Below are positions 56,509 through 64,000 of a stretch of DNA of 64,000 nt, piece by piece. The number at the start of each line of letters is the position of its first letter. Positions within the stretch are counted from its first letter, which is position 1. The notes beneath the pieces are model-generated. The model did not search any database. It saw only the letters and a program-made list of their open reading frames with translations, and was not told the DNA's origin. Both the position numbers and the translations under genes were made by a program. Origin of the DNA: Phycisphaerales bacterium UBA2402 (lineage in GTDB: Bacteria > Planctomycetota > Phycisphaerae > Phycisphaerales > UBA1924); assembly GCA_002343715.1 (NCBI GenBank), contig DDSA01000167.1, forward strand, positions 92,076-156,075, in the 5' to 3' direction.

Positions 56509-57708
56509 TCACTCGACTCCTTGCGGTAGGGCGCTGCGTGTACAGACTTCGATACATGCCGTGGCCAACGTTGCGCCTTCCAGGGCTTGATCCAGGTCCT
56601 CGATCAGATCACGCACATCCTCGATGCCGATGCTGAGCCGGATGATGTCTTCCGGGAACTTACGGGCGGCGCGAACCTCGGCGGGGATGCTCGCGTGGCT
56701 CATCCGGCACGGCAAGCTCGCGGAACTCGAGACGCTCCCGAAACTGACGCGGATGCCGAAGAGCCGGAGCCGGGAGACCACCTCCGCCGACAACTCGGGC
56801 GAACCGGTCTCGAAACAGACCACCGCCCCTGTCCCGCTCGCCTGCTGGGCGTGGATGCGTGTGCCCGCCGGGCCGGGAACGCCGGGGAACCGCACCTGCT
56901 TCACGGCCGGGTGGCCGCACAGGTGGGCCGCGATGACGTTGGCCGAGCGCTGCTGACGCTCCAGCCTCAGGTCCAGGGTCTTGAGACCCCGCAGAAGGAG
57001 GTAACACTCCTGCGGCCCCAGCCCCGCGCCTTCGCCGTTCTGGATCAGGTAGAGCTCACGGGCCAGTTCATCATCCCGCACCGTCACGACACCCGCCGTG
57101 ACGTCGCTGTGACCGCACAGGTACTTGGTCGCCGAATGCACGACAAAATCCGCTCCCAGGTCCAGCGGCTTCTGGAGCAGCGGGGAGAGAAACGTGTTGT
57201 CCACGCAGACACGGGCGCCACGCTCCTTCGCCAGACGCGAGATCGCACGGATATCGCACACCCGCATCAGCGGGTTGCTCACCGATTCCAGAAACACCAG
57301 CCGCGTCCGATCGGTGAAGGCCGCCCGGGCCACATCGAGGTCCGTCAGGTCCGCGTAGACCACGCGAATGCCCCGACGTGAGAGGATGCGCGACAGCAGG
57401 CGGTAGGTGCCGCCGTACAGATCATCGCAGGCAAGGACTTCATCCCCGGGGGATAGAAGCCCCGCAACCGCGTTGATCGCCGCCAGCCCGCTGGCGAAGG
57501 CGAAGCACCGCCCACCCCCTTCCAGCCTTGCGATCTGTGTTTCCAGCGCTTCACGCGTCGGGTTGCCGCTGCGGGTGTAGTCGTACTTGCCGAACGCCAG
57601 GGGCGATTCCTGATCGAACGTGGCGGTCTGATAGATCGGGGTGCAGGTCGCGCCGAAGGGGTCGCCCGGGCACGCCTCGAACTGAACCAGTGATGTTGAC
57701 TCTCTCAT
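56509..57708 (-). CDS. Cys/Met metabolism PLP enzyme (cystathionine beta-lyase/gamma-synthase type)
   Basis: 399 residues. The ATG overlaps the previous stop by four bases. Fold-type I PLP enzyme: YDYTRSGNPTREALETQIAR (phosphate/substrate contacts), DDLYGGTYRLL, VCVDNTFLSP, and the PLP lysine in VVHSATKYLCGHSDVTAGVV. SATKY-x-x-GHSDV-type residues and the Tyr/Arg of YTRSGNPT are shared by MetB and MetC. Within this operon it most likely acts as cystathionine beta-lyase (MetC), completing homocysteine synthesis after the 59556-60845 enzyme. The reverse assignment cannot be excluded from sequence. Length is normal. Confidence 0.85.
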   Translation of the reverse strand: MRESTSLVQFEACPGDPFGATCTPIYQTATFDQESPLAFGKYDYTRSGNPTREALETQIARLEGGGRCFAFASGLAAINAVAGLLSPGDEVLACDDLYGGTYRLLSRILSRRGIRVVYADLTDLDVARAAFTDRTRLVFLESVSNPLMRVCDIRAISRLAKERGARVCVDNTFLSPLLQKPLDLGADFVVHSATKYLCGHSDVTAGVVTVRDDELARELYLIQNGEGAGLGPQECYLLLRGLKTLDLRLERQQRSANVIAAHLCGHPAVKQVRFPGVPGPAGTRIHAQQASGTGAVVCFETGSPELSAEVVSRLRLFGIRVSFGSVSSSASLPCRMSHASIPAEVRAARKFPEDIIRLSIGIEDVRDLIEDLDQALEGATLATACIEVCTRSALPQGVE

Positions 57709-59435
57709 GCCGCGATCTCCCCGATGTACTCCTCTTCATCCGCCGCGCCTTCGCCGCGGCACAACTCGAACAGGTCGGCCGTGATGCTCTCGGCGGTGGG
57801 CCAACGACCAGCGCCGCGACCGGTTACGACCGTCCGTGATCCGTCCTCCAGCGTGATGACACAACAGTTCTGCTCGTCATGAACCTGCGCAAGCGGGTCA
57901 TCGCTCGGGAGGATGAGCGGGGCGACGGTCGCGTGCGTCATGCCTCGGGGACAGGTGATGTGGGCCACCAGCCGAATCGCTCCACCCTGGGCCTGAGCCT
58001 GCGCGGCGTGGTTGGGCGTCAGGTGCCCGATGCCCATGCGCTTCACCTGATTCGGGAAGATCGGGTGGCCGAAGGCCTCTCTCGCCAGGATGCACGCCTT
58101 GGCCGCGGCGTCGCTGCCGTCGATATCGGCGCTGGGGTCGGGTTCGGCGAAACCGGCGACCTGGGCACGGCGGATGGCCTCGGCGAAGTCGATGCCCTGG
58201 GCCAGAAGACCGAGCACGAAGTTGGTCGTGCCGTTCACCACGCCGCGCACGCTGGCGATGCGCCCGCGCCGGGCCGCGGCCCGCACGGCCTCGATGATCG
58301 GCACACCGCCGCCCACCGAGGAGGAGTACAGGAGACGGGCCCCACTTTGTCGGCGGATTCCGGTGAAAAGGTCGAACTCCGCGGCGAGGACCGCTTTGTT
58401 CGCCGTGACCACATGCTTGCCGCGTTGGAGCGCGCCGCCGATCAGTTCCTTCGCGGGGTGGAGGCCGCCCAGCGTCTCGACGATGACATCGGCAGGGCCG
58501 GAGAGGAGCGAATCGATGTCGCTGGTCAGCAGTTTCTCGGGGATACCCGACTTCGCGTGTTTCTTCACATCGCGGACACAGACCTTGACGATCTCGAAGA
58601 ACTGCGGCAGCGCCGCGATGCGGTCGTAGACACCCCGCCCCACGATCCCCGCGCCCGCGAGGGCGACCTTGATGGGCTTGACCCGCGCCGGCTCCCTGCC
58701 GAAGGCGCTCTTGCCGTCCCAGACCCAGGTGGCGACGCGCTGGCCCATGCCCCCGACGCCGAACTTGAGGCCGATGTCACGTGCGTAGCGCACGGCCTTG
58801 TGCTGCACGATCCCCTCGGGCAGGCCGAGCACATCCTCGTACGTCACGCGCTCGAACCGCTTGGCGTCTGTGTGTTCCGCGGGGTCCTTGTCGTACAGGC
58901 CGTCCACATCCTTGATGAGCACGCACTGCTGCGCCCCGATCTGCCCGGCGATGAAGAGCGCCGTCAGGTCGCTGCCGCCCCGCCCCAGGAGCGTGATACG
59001 GCCCAGGTCATCGCGCCCGATGAAGCCGGGCACCACCAGCACCGGCTTCTGTGCCAGGGCGCGCTTGATGTTCTCAACATCCAGCCCGCTGGGCCGTGCG
59101 TCGGTGGCCGGGCCGAGAGTCCTCAGTCCCATGCCGGCCGAATCGAGGATGTTCATCGGGATCCCCGCCTGATCGAGGGCCAGCCCCAAAAGGGCCACGC
59201 TCTGCCCCTCGCCCAGTGAGGTGAGGGCGGCGGTGGCGCTGGCGTCCGCCGAGTCGCCGTAGCGCCTGGCGTGGACGAGCAGCCGATCGGTCTCACCCGC
59301 GAAGGCGGAAACAACAGCGACGACGCTGTGCCCCTGCCGGACGTACCTGTAGATCTCGTGAACCGCGTGCGGGAGGGCCGCCTCGACGGGGAGGATCGAA
59401 CTGCCGAACTTCAGAACGGTGATTGAGTTGCTCAT
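57705..59435 (-). CDS. Bifunctional aspartokinase-homoserine dehydrogenase lacking ACT domains
   Basis: 576 residues from the ATG at 59435; the longer frame upstream is unlikely. The N-terminal 265 residues are an aspartokinase (VLKFGSSILPVEAALP in place of KFGGTSV, and ITLLGRGGSDLTALFIAGQI). They run straight into a homoserine dehydrogenase: IKVALAGAGIVGRGVYDRIA for NAD(P), ETLGGLHPAKELIGGAL, SVRGVVNGTTNFVLGLLAQG, and DPSADIDGSDAAAKACILAR. E. coli ThrA is about 820 residues because two ACT domains separate the halves. Here they are absent, so threonine feedback inhibition by that route should be missing. The stop overlaps the next start (ATGA). Control may instead come from the upstream riboswitch-like leader. 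Confidence 0.93.
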   Translation of the reverse strand: MSNSITVLKFGSSILPVEAALPHAVHEIYRYVRQGHSVVAVVSAFAGETDRLLVHARRYGDSADASATAALTSLGEGQSVALLGLALDQAGIPMNILDSAGMGLRTLGPATDARPSGLDVENIKRALAQKPVLVVPGFIGRDDLGRITLLGRGGSDLTALFIAGQIGAQQCVLIKDVDGLYDKDPAEHTDAKRFERVTYEDVLGLPEGIVQHKAVRYARDIGLKFGVGGMGQRVATWVWDGKSAFGREPARVKPIKVALAGAGIVGRGVYDRIAALPQFFEIVKVCVRDVKKHAKSGIPEKLLTSDIDSLLSGPADVIVETLGGLHPAKELIGGALQRGKHVVTANKAVLAAEFDLFTGIRRQSGARLLYSSSVGGGVPIIEAVRAAARRGRIASVRGVVNGTTNFVLGLLAQGIDFAEAIRRAQVAGFAEPDPSADIDGSDAAAKACILAREAFGHPIFPNQVKRMGIGHLTPNHAAQAQAQGGAIRLVAHITCPRGMTHATVAPLILPSDDPLAQVHDEQNCCVITLEDGSRTVVTGRGAGRWPTAESITADLFELCRGEGAADEEEYIGEIAA

Positions 59436-59451
59436 GGGGCGTGTCTCGGGA

Positions 59452-59468
59452 ACGCGCCTTTGGCGCGT
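59452..59468 (-). promoter_or_regulatory. Stem-loop just before the aspartokinase start
   Basis: On the minus strand ACGCGCC, AAA, GGCGCGT is a perfect 7-base stem with a three-base loop, ending 16 bases before the ATG at 59435. No Shine-Dalgarno stands out there. The hairpin may tune translation or be a processing site in the 120-base gap after the upstream gene. Confidence 0.45.
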
Positions 59469-59555
59469 GGAGAAAGGTACACGTTTTTCCGGGGCGAATC
59501 CGCCGCCGGTTCCGGTGGATGTGCCGGGATCATCGGGCCGGATGAGGCGCATCGG

Positions 59556-60845
59556 TCACACCCCTCCCACCACCGCCGCGGCGGAGGGCCGGGGCTTGAG
59601 TTCCTTCCTCGCGGCTCGATCCACACCCCCACTATCGGGCTTGCGGGCCGCGCTCTCCAGCGCCCGCGCGAGGTCGGCGATGATGTCGGCGGGGCTTTCC
59701 AGCCCCACGCTCAGGCGGATGAGACCGTCGGTGATCCCCGCCCGCTCGCGCTGCTCGCGGGGCACATCGCCGTGGGTCATCGAGACAGGATGGGTGATGA
59801 GGGTCTCGGTGGCCCCCAGATTCTCGGCGAGAGAGCAGAGACGAACTGCGTTCATCACTCGGACGCCCGCCTCAACGCCGCCCCGCACCTCGAACGAAAC
59901 GATGCCGCCGAAGAACCCGCCCGAGAGTTCGCCCAGCCCCGCCGCCAGCGCCGTCTGCGGGAACGACGCGAGGCCCGGGTACAGCACGCGCTCCACCGCG
60001 GGGTGCTGTTCGAGCCATTCGGCGATCCTCCTCGCGCTGCGAGAGTGCTCGCGGATGCGAAGCGGCAGCGTCTTGAGGCCCTTGAGCGTCAGCCACGCCT
60101 CGAAGGGCGCCTGGATCGAGCCGACGCTCTTGCGGAAGAGCCGCAGGCGCTCGTTGAGCGCTTCATCGCGCGTCGTGATCGAGCCGCCCACCGTCGCGTT
60201 GTGCCCCTCGATGTACTTGGTCGTCGAGTAGAGCGCGATGTCCGCGCCCAGGTCGAGGGGTCGGAGCAGGACCGGAGTCAGAAAGGTGTTGTCCACCGCG
60301 AGTTTCACCCCCTTCGCCCGGCACACCCGCGCCACCGACTCGATGTCCGTGAGTTTGAGCGTCGGGTTCGCGGGTGTCTCGATGAAGACGAGTCTGGTGC
60401 GGGGGCCGATGGCTGCGGCGACCGCTCCGGGGTCGGACGTATCCACACAACTTGCCGAGATGCCCAGCGGTTCAAGCACGATGTTCAGCAGCCGAACCGT
60501 GCCGCCGTAGACCACATCGGAGACCACCACGTGATCCCCCGACCGCAGCAGCGACAGAAACAGGCCCGTGATCGCGGCCAGCCCCGTCGAGTAACAGACC
60601 GCCGGGGGAGCGCCTTCCAGCGCCCCCAGGGCAGATTCCAGCGCCGACACGGTCGGGTTGCTGGCCCGCGAGTAGGTATGCCCCTTGTGCTTGCCCACCG
60701 CTTCGTTGACGTAGGTGGTGGATTGGACAATGGGCGTGAGGATCGCGCCCGTGGTGGGGTCGGGGGTTCGCCCGCCGCGGATGGCGAGGGTTTCGAGGTC
60801 CCAGGCCTCTCCATGTGTTCCGAACGATTCGAGTGAATTGGACAT
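59556..60845 (-). CDS. Cystathionine gamma-synthase / O-acylhomoserine sulfhydrylase
   Basis: 429 residues from the ATG at 60845, which has GGAG nine bases upstream; the GTG at 60860 is less likely. Fold-type I PLP enzyme of the MetB/MetZ group: WDLETLAIRGGRTPDPTTGA, THTYSRASNP-type HTYSRASNPTVSALESALGA, VVYGGTVRLLN, LAVDNTFLTPVLL, and PLP lysine in ALYSTTKYIEGHNATVGG. It should join O-acylhomoserine with cysteine or sulfide. The last 30 residues are an unrelated basic tail. It is the first gene after the riboswitch-like leader. Sequence alone does not separate MetB from MetZ. Confidence 0.88.
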   Translation of the reverse strand: MSNSLESFGTHGEAWDLETLAIRGGRTPDPTTGAILTPIVQSTTYVNEAVGKHKGHTYSRASNPTVSALESALGALEGAPPAVCYSTGLAAITGLFLSLLRSGDHVVVSDVVYGGTVRLLNIVLEPLGISASCVDTSDPGAVAAAIGPRTRLVFIETPANPTLKLTDIESVARVCRAKGVKLAVDNTFLTPVLLRPLDLGADIALYSTTKYIEGHNATVGGSITTRDEALNERLRLFRKSVGSIQAPFEAWLTLKGLKTLPLRIREHSRSARRIAEWLEQHPAVERVLYPGLASFPQTALAAGLGELSGGFFGGIVSFEVRGGVEAGVRVMNAVRLCSLAENLGATETLITHPVSMTHGDVPREQRERAGITDGLIRLSVGLESPADIIADLARALESAARKPDSGGVDRAARKELKPRPSAAAVVGGV

Positions 60846-60934
60846 CGCCGTGTGCTCCACGGCATCCAGAAGTCAAGCCTTGACGCGAGCAGCGGGCAAC
60901 ACACCCGCCGATTTTGCCGCAACAGGCTCGGAGC

Positions 60935-61060
60935 CTGTCCGCCACATCGCTGCCCTTGTCCCGGTTGGGTTGGGGGCCGGCTCGGCACCGCGGCGGGCTG
61001 AAAAAGCCACGCTCGGTTGCCGCCCGGGACTCAAGTGGCCCCGGGACTCTTGATGCACTA
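60935..61060 (-). ncRNA. SAM riboswitch-like leader (SAM-I clan variant)
   Basis: Read on the minus strand from the predicted +1 (61059). P1 is TGCATC (61057-61052) with GATGTG (60948-60943, two wobbles). The junction reads ATCAAGAG as in SAM-I. P2 is CCCGGG with CCCGGG. The conserved GGCAACC is at 61021-61015. A P3 arm has the hairpin GGCT-TTTTC-AGCC. GGTGCC (60989-60984) closes it. GGGGCC in the P2 loop (61042-61037) is complementary to GGCCCC after P3 (60978-60973), a pseudoknot as in SAM-I. A perfect hairpin ACAGGC-TCCGA-GCCTGT (60938-60922) follows and may be the expression platform. The context of homocysteine genes supports SAM sensing. The usual J3/4 sequence AAATCC is not present. 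Confidence 0.6.
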
Positions 61061-61065
61061 GCCAA

Positions 61066-61093
61066 AGAGTAGCCACTGGTGAAGCGGTGTCAA
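61066..61093 (-). promoter_or_regulatory. Promoter of the homocysteine-synthesis operon
   Basis: On the minus strand TTGACA (61093-61088) is a perfect -35. TACTCT (61071-61066) follows after 16 bases. Transcription would begin at about 61059, exactly where the riboswitch-like P1 begins. Confidence 0.65.
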
Positions 61094-61204
61094 CTCCCGG
61101 CCCCGCGCCGCAGTGTAACCCCATTCCCACCGAACACGCCGCAGCACTTCCCAACCGGCAAGCGAAGCCGTCATGCCGCCTGTGGCCGTGAAGGGCTTGG
61201 CGCG

Positions 61205-62387
61205 TCATGTCGCGGCCCGGCACTTGTTCTCGACCGGTGAAGGCGTACGCCGCCGGCGCGAGGCCATGGAGAGGAGCCCGGCAAGAACTCCGGCACCCGC
61301 CGGCGCTGGGACCGTGGCGACGTAGCCCATGCGCACGCCGGAGGTATCGATCGCGGTCCCACCAAAGGTCATGCCGTCGCCGCTGACGGCGAAGCAGTAT
61401 TCAAGACGCCAACCCGCCGGAACGGCAACACCGTGGCCCTCGAGGTAATCGCTCAGCGCCACCATCCGCCCCAGAGATTCAGTCCATACAAAGGGGACAT
61501 TCAGGTTGCTGAAGTTGCAATGTCCCACCACTACGGATCCATCGTCGCTGATGTCGTACGCAAGGGACCGGACCAGCCCATCAAGCACGCCGAGGTCGAG
61601 CGGTGTTCCCGATGCGTCCCATCGGGTCGCGTGTGATGTGAAGTTCGGCGCGCCGCTCGACCCAACCACAAACGAGCCGTCAAAACTTACCGCCCGAGCG
61701 GTGGGATCGTCAAACGGCGACCCCGGCAGCGGACGCAGGGCCTCCACTCGGCCATCTGGCCACCAGCGTGCAGCGTGGAACTCTGAGTTCACATCCCGAC
61801 CGCTGGAGCCAACAACGACGCGACCATCGCCGCTCATGTCTTCGACAAAGCAGAAGGTATGAAACGAGAAGAGTGACAGCGGCACATATCCATCTGTTGA
61901 CGACCAGCGGAAGGGCAGGAGCAGCGAGCTGTCATTCGGACTGAATCGGCCGGCGAAAGCGCCGCCATCGTGGCTCACTGCTTCCGCCGTCGCGGAGGTG
62001 TGCGGGAACGATGGTGTGCGTTGCACCATGACCCCGTCCTGCTCAACCACGATGATCTGCCGACTGTTGTCCTGGGGGATTGTGTACCCGACCAGCGTTC
62101 GACCATTCCGAGATGGCGTTGTACCGAAGATACGTGTACCCCGACGGGATCGGTACATCGCGGCGCACGCCGGTGCGCCGATCGAACACGAACGATGTCT
62201 GCGTGTTGTTGTCGCGATCCATCACACCGAGTGAAGCGGACCCGTCGAAAGAAGTTGCGAGCACGCCCGACAACGATCCCCCCGGAGGATGGCCGACAAG
62301 GAAGAATCCGGAGTCCGATCCGAGCGCGCAAGCGGACAACGACAATCCGACAACTACGAATGTGACGACTTGATGACAAAGGCACAT
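61205..62387 (-). pseudogene. Frameshifted HAF-repeat-like exported protein with PEP-CTERM tail
   Basis: The gene starts at the ATG 62387 (GAGGAGAAC seven bases upstream) with a signal peptide (VVTFVVVGLSLSACALG). It reads to about 62103-62111, where the frame must change to continue: one frame gives YLRYNAISEW, the other GRTLVGYTIPQDNSRQIIVV. The repeat consensus I-S-x-x-G-R-T-L-V-G-Y is restored by a one-base insertion or two-base deletion event there. The rest contains HAF-like repeats (SGDGRVVVGSSG, SFDGSFVVGSSG, SDDGSVVVGHC, SGDGMTFGGTA), probably a beta-propeller. It ends in the sorting signal VPAPAGAGVLAGLLSMA plus RRRR. It is a recent pseudogene or an assembly error; without the shift the protein would be about 393 residues. 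Confidence 0.78.
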
Positions 62388-62444
62388 GCAAGTTCTCCTC
62401 GACGTACGACCCGCGAGCGATACCACGGTGTTTCGGTGCACGTT

Positions 62445-62609
62445 TCAGGGCGTTTGAGTCGCCCACGCGCTCATGCACTCGATGAGGTCATCGCCGGTGA
62501 TGTCGCCATCGCCCGTGAAATCCGCCCCCGGCGCGGCGGCGGCGTAATCATCCAGGAACAGGATCGCATCCTCGGCGTTGGTCACGCCGTTGTAGTCCTG
62601 ATGGGCGAT
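62445..62609 (-). pseudogene. Orphan dockerin-like fragment
   Basis: About 50 residues (DYNGVTNAEDAILFLDDYAA, then PGADFTGDGDITGDDLIECM, ending SAWATQTP) form two dockerin/EF-hand-like repeats. There is no proper start: the frame is closed by TAA at 62627-62625 and holds no ATG, GTG or TTG before the repeats. The only site with an AGGAG upstream is an ATC at 62609. This looks like the 3' end of a lost secreted-protein gene. It lies 58 bases upstream of the frameshifted PEP-CTERM gene, same strand. Confidence 0.65.
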
Positions 62610-62846
62610 GGTGCTTTCTCCTGTTTACGGCCTAGATGTGAAGGGTGAAGAGCAAGGACCAGCCCGCCTTCCCCCCAAACAGACCACAGACGTTCAGCTG
62701 AATCCGCAGCATGGACCGCACCTCCGGGAGTTCGTGTTCGCGCACGGTTCGCGGACCCTCGCCGCGACAGATCGCGCATCCCGCACGGTCAGTATGCACG
62801 ATGAAATCGGAAATGCCAACCCAAAGTCGGCGGATTCCCGCAGATT

Positions 62847-63878
62847 CTAAGGAATTTCTGGATCGAACAGCGCGGATCGCGCCGCCCCGCCCATCCGAGC
62901 GGCCGTCTTCTTCCCCACGCGCCGCGGCTCGAAGATGGCCGAACTGGTCGGGCCTTCGCTGGTCCGCACCGGCCCGGCCTTGATCCTCGCGATGGCGTTG
63001 GCGGCGTTCACGGGGCTGAACTCGCACCCGATGAAGCGCCGGCCCAGGGCGTGGGCCATGACGCCTGTTGTGCCGCTGCCCAGGAAGGGGTCCATCACGA
63101 GATCGCCCGGGTTGCTGGCGCAGCGGACGACGCGGTTGAGGTACGCCTCGGGCAGTTGGTTGTCGTGGTAGTTGCGGCGTTCGGCGTTGTTGCCCTGCAC
63201 GCGCCCGAAGTGCCGGCCGTACCAGACATCGAGGGGGACGCGCCTGCCCGCGGGCATGCCGTCGTTCTTCTCCAGCGTGCGGGGGTCGAAATAGGTGCTG
63301 GCCCGGTCGGAGAGTTCCAGCACGTCGGTGGGGTTCCAGGTGCGGCCGGGGATCTTCGTCGCCGTGCCTTTCACGCCGCGCCCCTTGCAGAAATACAGGA
63401 CATGCACCTTGCTGCTGATGAACCGCTCGGTGGTGTTCTGACCGAAGCGGTAGTGCCAGATCGCCCAGTTCACCATCGTCAGTTTGCGGCCCTTGAGGTG
63501 CATCACGATCTCGGCGGCCCAGTCGTCGGGGATGTTCACCCACAGACTCCCCCCATCGCGCAGCGCCCCGATGCACAGGTCCAGCCACTCGTAGGTGAAG
63601 GCGAGGTACTCCTCCTCGGCCATGTCGTCGTTCCACGAGTCGTAGCCGCGCTTCCAGTTGAAGGGCGGGTCCGCGAAGATCAGATCGACCGTGCCCGCGC
63701 GGCACTCGGGCACGCGGGCGATGATCTCGCGGCAGTCCCCGATGTAGACGCGCGCCTCAGGGTTCGTGAGCGTGTGGGCGGCGACCGCGCGGCCCTGCTC
63801 ATCGAGTTGCAACGGCGGCGGCGCGACGGATTCCTCACCCGAGCGCTGCCCGTTGCGCACGCGCGTTCGTCCTTCCAT
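62847..63878 (-). CDS. DNA methyltransferase, beta class (N6-adenine or N4-cytosine)
   Basis: 343 residues from the ATG at 63878. The frame stays open to the window edge at 64000 with basic, Ala-rich low-complexity sequence (ASKNSGGTPAAAPDKKRGAP), so the true start may be upstream and the gene partial. Motif order is that of beta-class enzymes: catalytic motif IV DLIFADPPFNWKRGYDSWND comes first, and SAM-binding motif I DLVMDPFLGSGTTGVMAHAL is near the end. Between them is a target-recognition region (WYGRHFGRVQGNNAERRNYH). DPPF rather than DPPY or SPPY leaves the target base open. No restriction enzyme is visible on this side, so it may be an orphan regulatory methylase. Confidence 0.88.
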   Translation of the reverse strand: MEGRTRVRNGQRSGEESVAPPPLQLDEQGRAVAAHTLTNPEARVYIGDCREIIARVPECRAGTVDLIFADPPFNWKRGYDSWNDDMAEEEYLAFTYEWLDLCIGALRDGGSLWVNIPDDWAAEIVMHLKGRKLTMVNWAIWHYRFGQNTTERFISSKVHVLYFCKGRGVKGTATKIPGRTWNPTDVLELSDRASTYFDPRTLEKNDGMPAGRRVPLDVWYGRHFGRVQGNNAERRNYHDNQLPEAYLNRVVRCASNPGDLVMDPFLGSGTTGVMAHALGRRFIGCEFSPVNAANAIARIKAGPVRTSEGPTSSAIFEPRRVGKKTAARMGGAARSALFDPEIP

Positions 63879-64000
63879 CGCGGCGGCGGCGGCCTGGCTG
63901 CGGCGCGGAGCGCCGCGCTTCTTGTCCGGGGCCGCGGCGGGGGTCCCGCCCGAGTTCTTGGATGCGCGGGGGCTGTCCGCTGGGGGTAGTCGGCGGGGAG

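Noticed and set aside
61015-61050. Cobalamin riboswitch instead of SAM riboswitch (GCCACT near CGGCAACC)
   Set aside because: The order of elements is reversed relative to cobalamin riboswitches and the B12-box context is missing; the gene context is methionine synthesis.

Overview
The window is GC-rich bacterial chromosome and most likely comes from a planctomycete of the class Phycisphaerae (order Phycisphaerales or close). This is inferred from the protein set. Two secreted proteins end in GC-type dockerin tails (both finish in WEAGGC). At least four carry C-terminal PEP-CTERM-like anchors (VPAP or IPLPP, then a hydrophobic stretch, then an Arg cluster). There is an EF-G2-type paralogue, a GH10-like protein of a planctomycete type, and lipoproteins of a Gram-negative-type outer membrane (LptE-like, BamD-like). 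No rRNA, tRNA, CRISPR array, prophage or insertion sequence could be recognised; this looks like ordinary core chromosome.

Layout. 1-6.8 kb: end of a helicase-nuclease, a dockerin protein, an EF-G paralogue, an ankyrin protein. 6.8-10.6 kb: a LacI-type regulator divergent from a GH144-like glucanase lipoprotein, followed by a PEP-CTERM protein; both targets have near-identical operators at the same position over +1. 10.8-24 kb: dsbD-arfB, the antiporter ybaL, a GH10-like protein, a DCC-family protein, a duplicated-domain secreted protein, asnS, and an RNase E/G with a long Arg-rich tail. 24-28.4 kb: a CotA-like multicopper oxidase built from modules, a gene-poor 0.9 kb, a PEP-CTERM protein. 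28.5-43 kb: a glycosyltransferase-epimerase pair, rseP, an envelope cluster (vanadium haloperoxidase, broken GNAT, BamD-like, LptE-like), mnmG, the ctp-tsaD-release-factor-like operon, and a TIM-barrel isomerase. 43.3-50.4 kb: nuoJKLMN only (the rest of complex I is not here). 50.7-55.5 kb: a degenerate beta-lactamase-fold protein, a conserved small protein, a VWA lipoprotein, and pxpBC without pxpA.

55.5-61.1 kb is the most coherent unit. It is a minus-strand operon that makes homocysteine precursors from aspartate: a cystathionine gamma-synthase or sulfhydrylase, then a fused aspartokinase-homoserine dehydrogenase without ACT domains, then a second Cys/Met PLP enzyme, then asd. It is preceded by a consensus -35 box and a leader RNA that looks like a SAM-I-clan riboswitch variant. 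The window ends with a frameshifted PEP-CTERM gene, an orphan dockerin remnant, and a beta-class DNA methyltransferase that may run past the edge.

Disrupted genes stand out: an in-frame TGA in a GNAT gene (35002-35004), a frameshift near 62103-62111, and the dockerin fragment at 62445-62597. Start codons were often moved inward from the longest reading frame using Shine-Dalgarno sites and signal peptides. Many neighbours overlap by 1-4 bases (GTGA, ATGA or TGATG), suggesting translational coupling.
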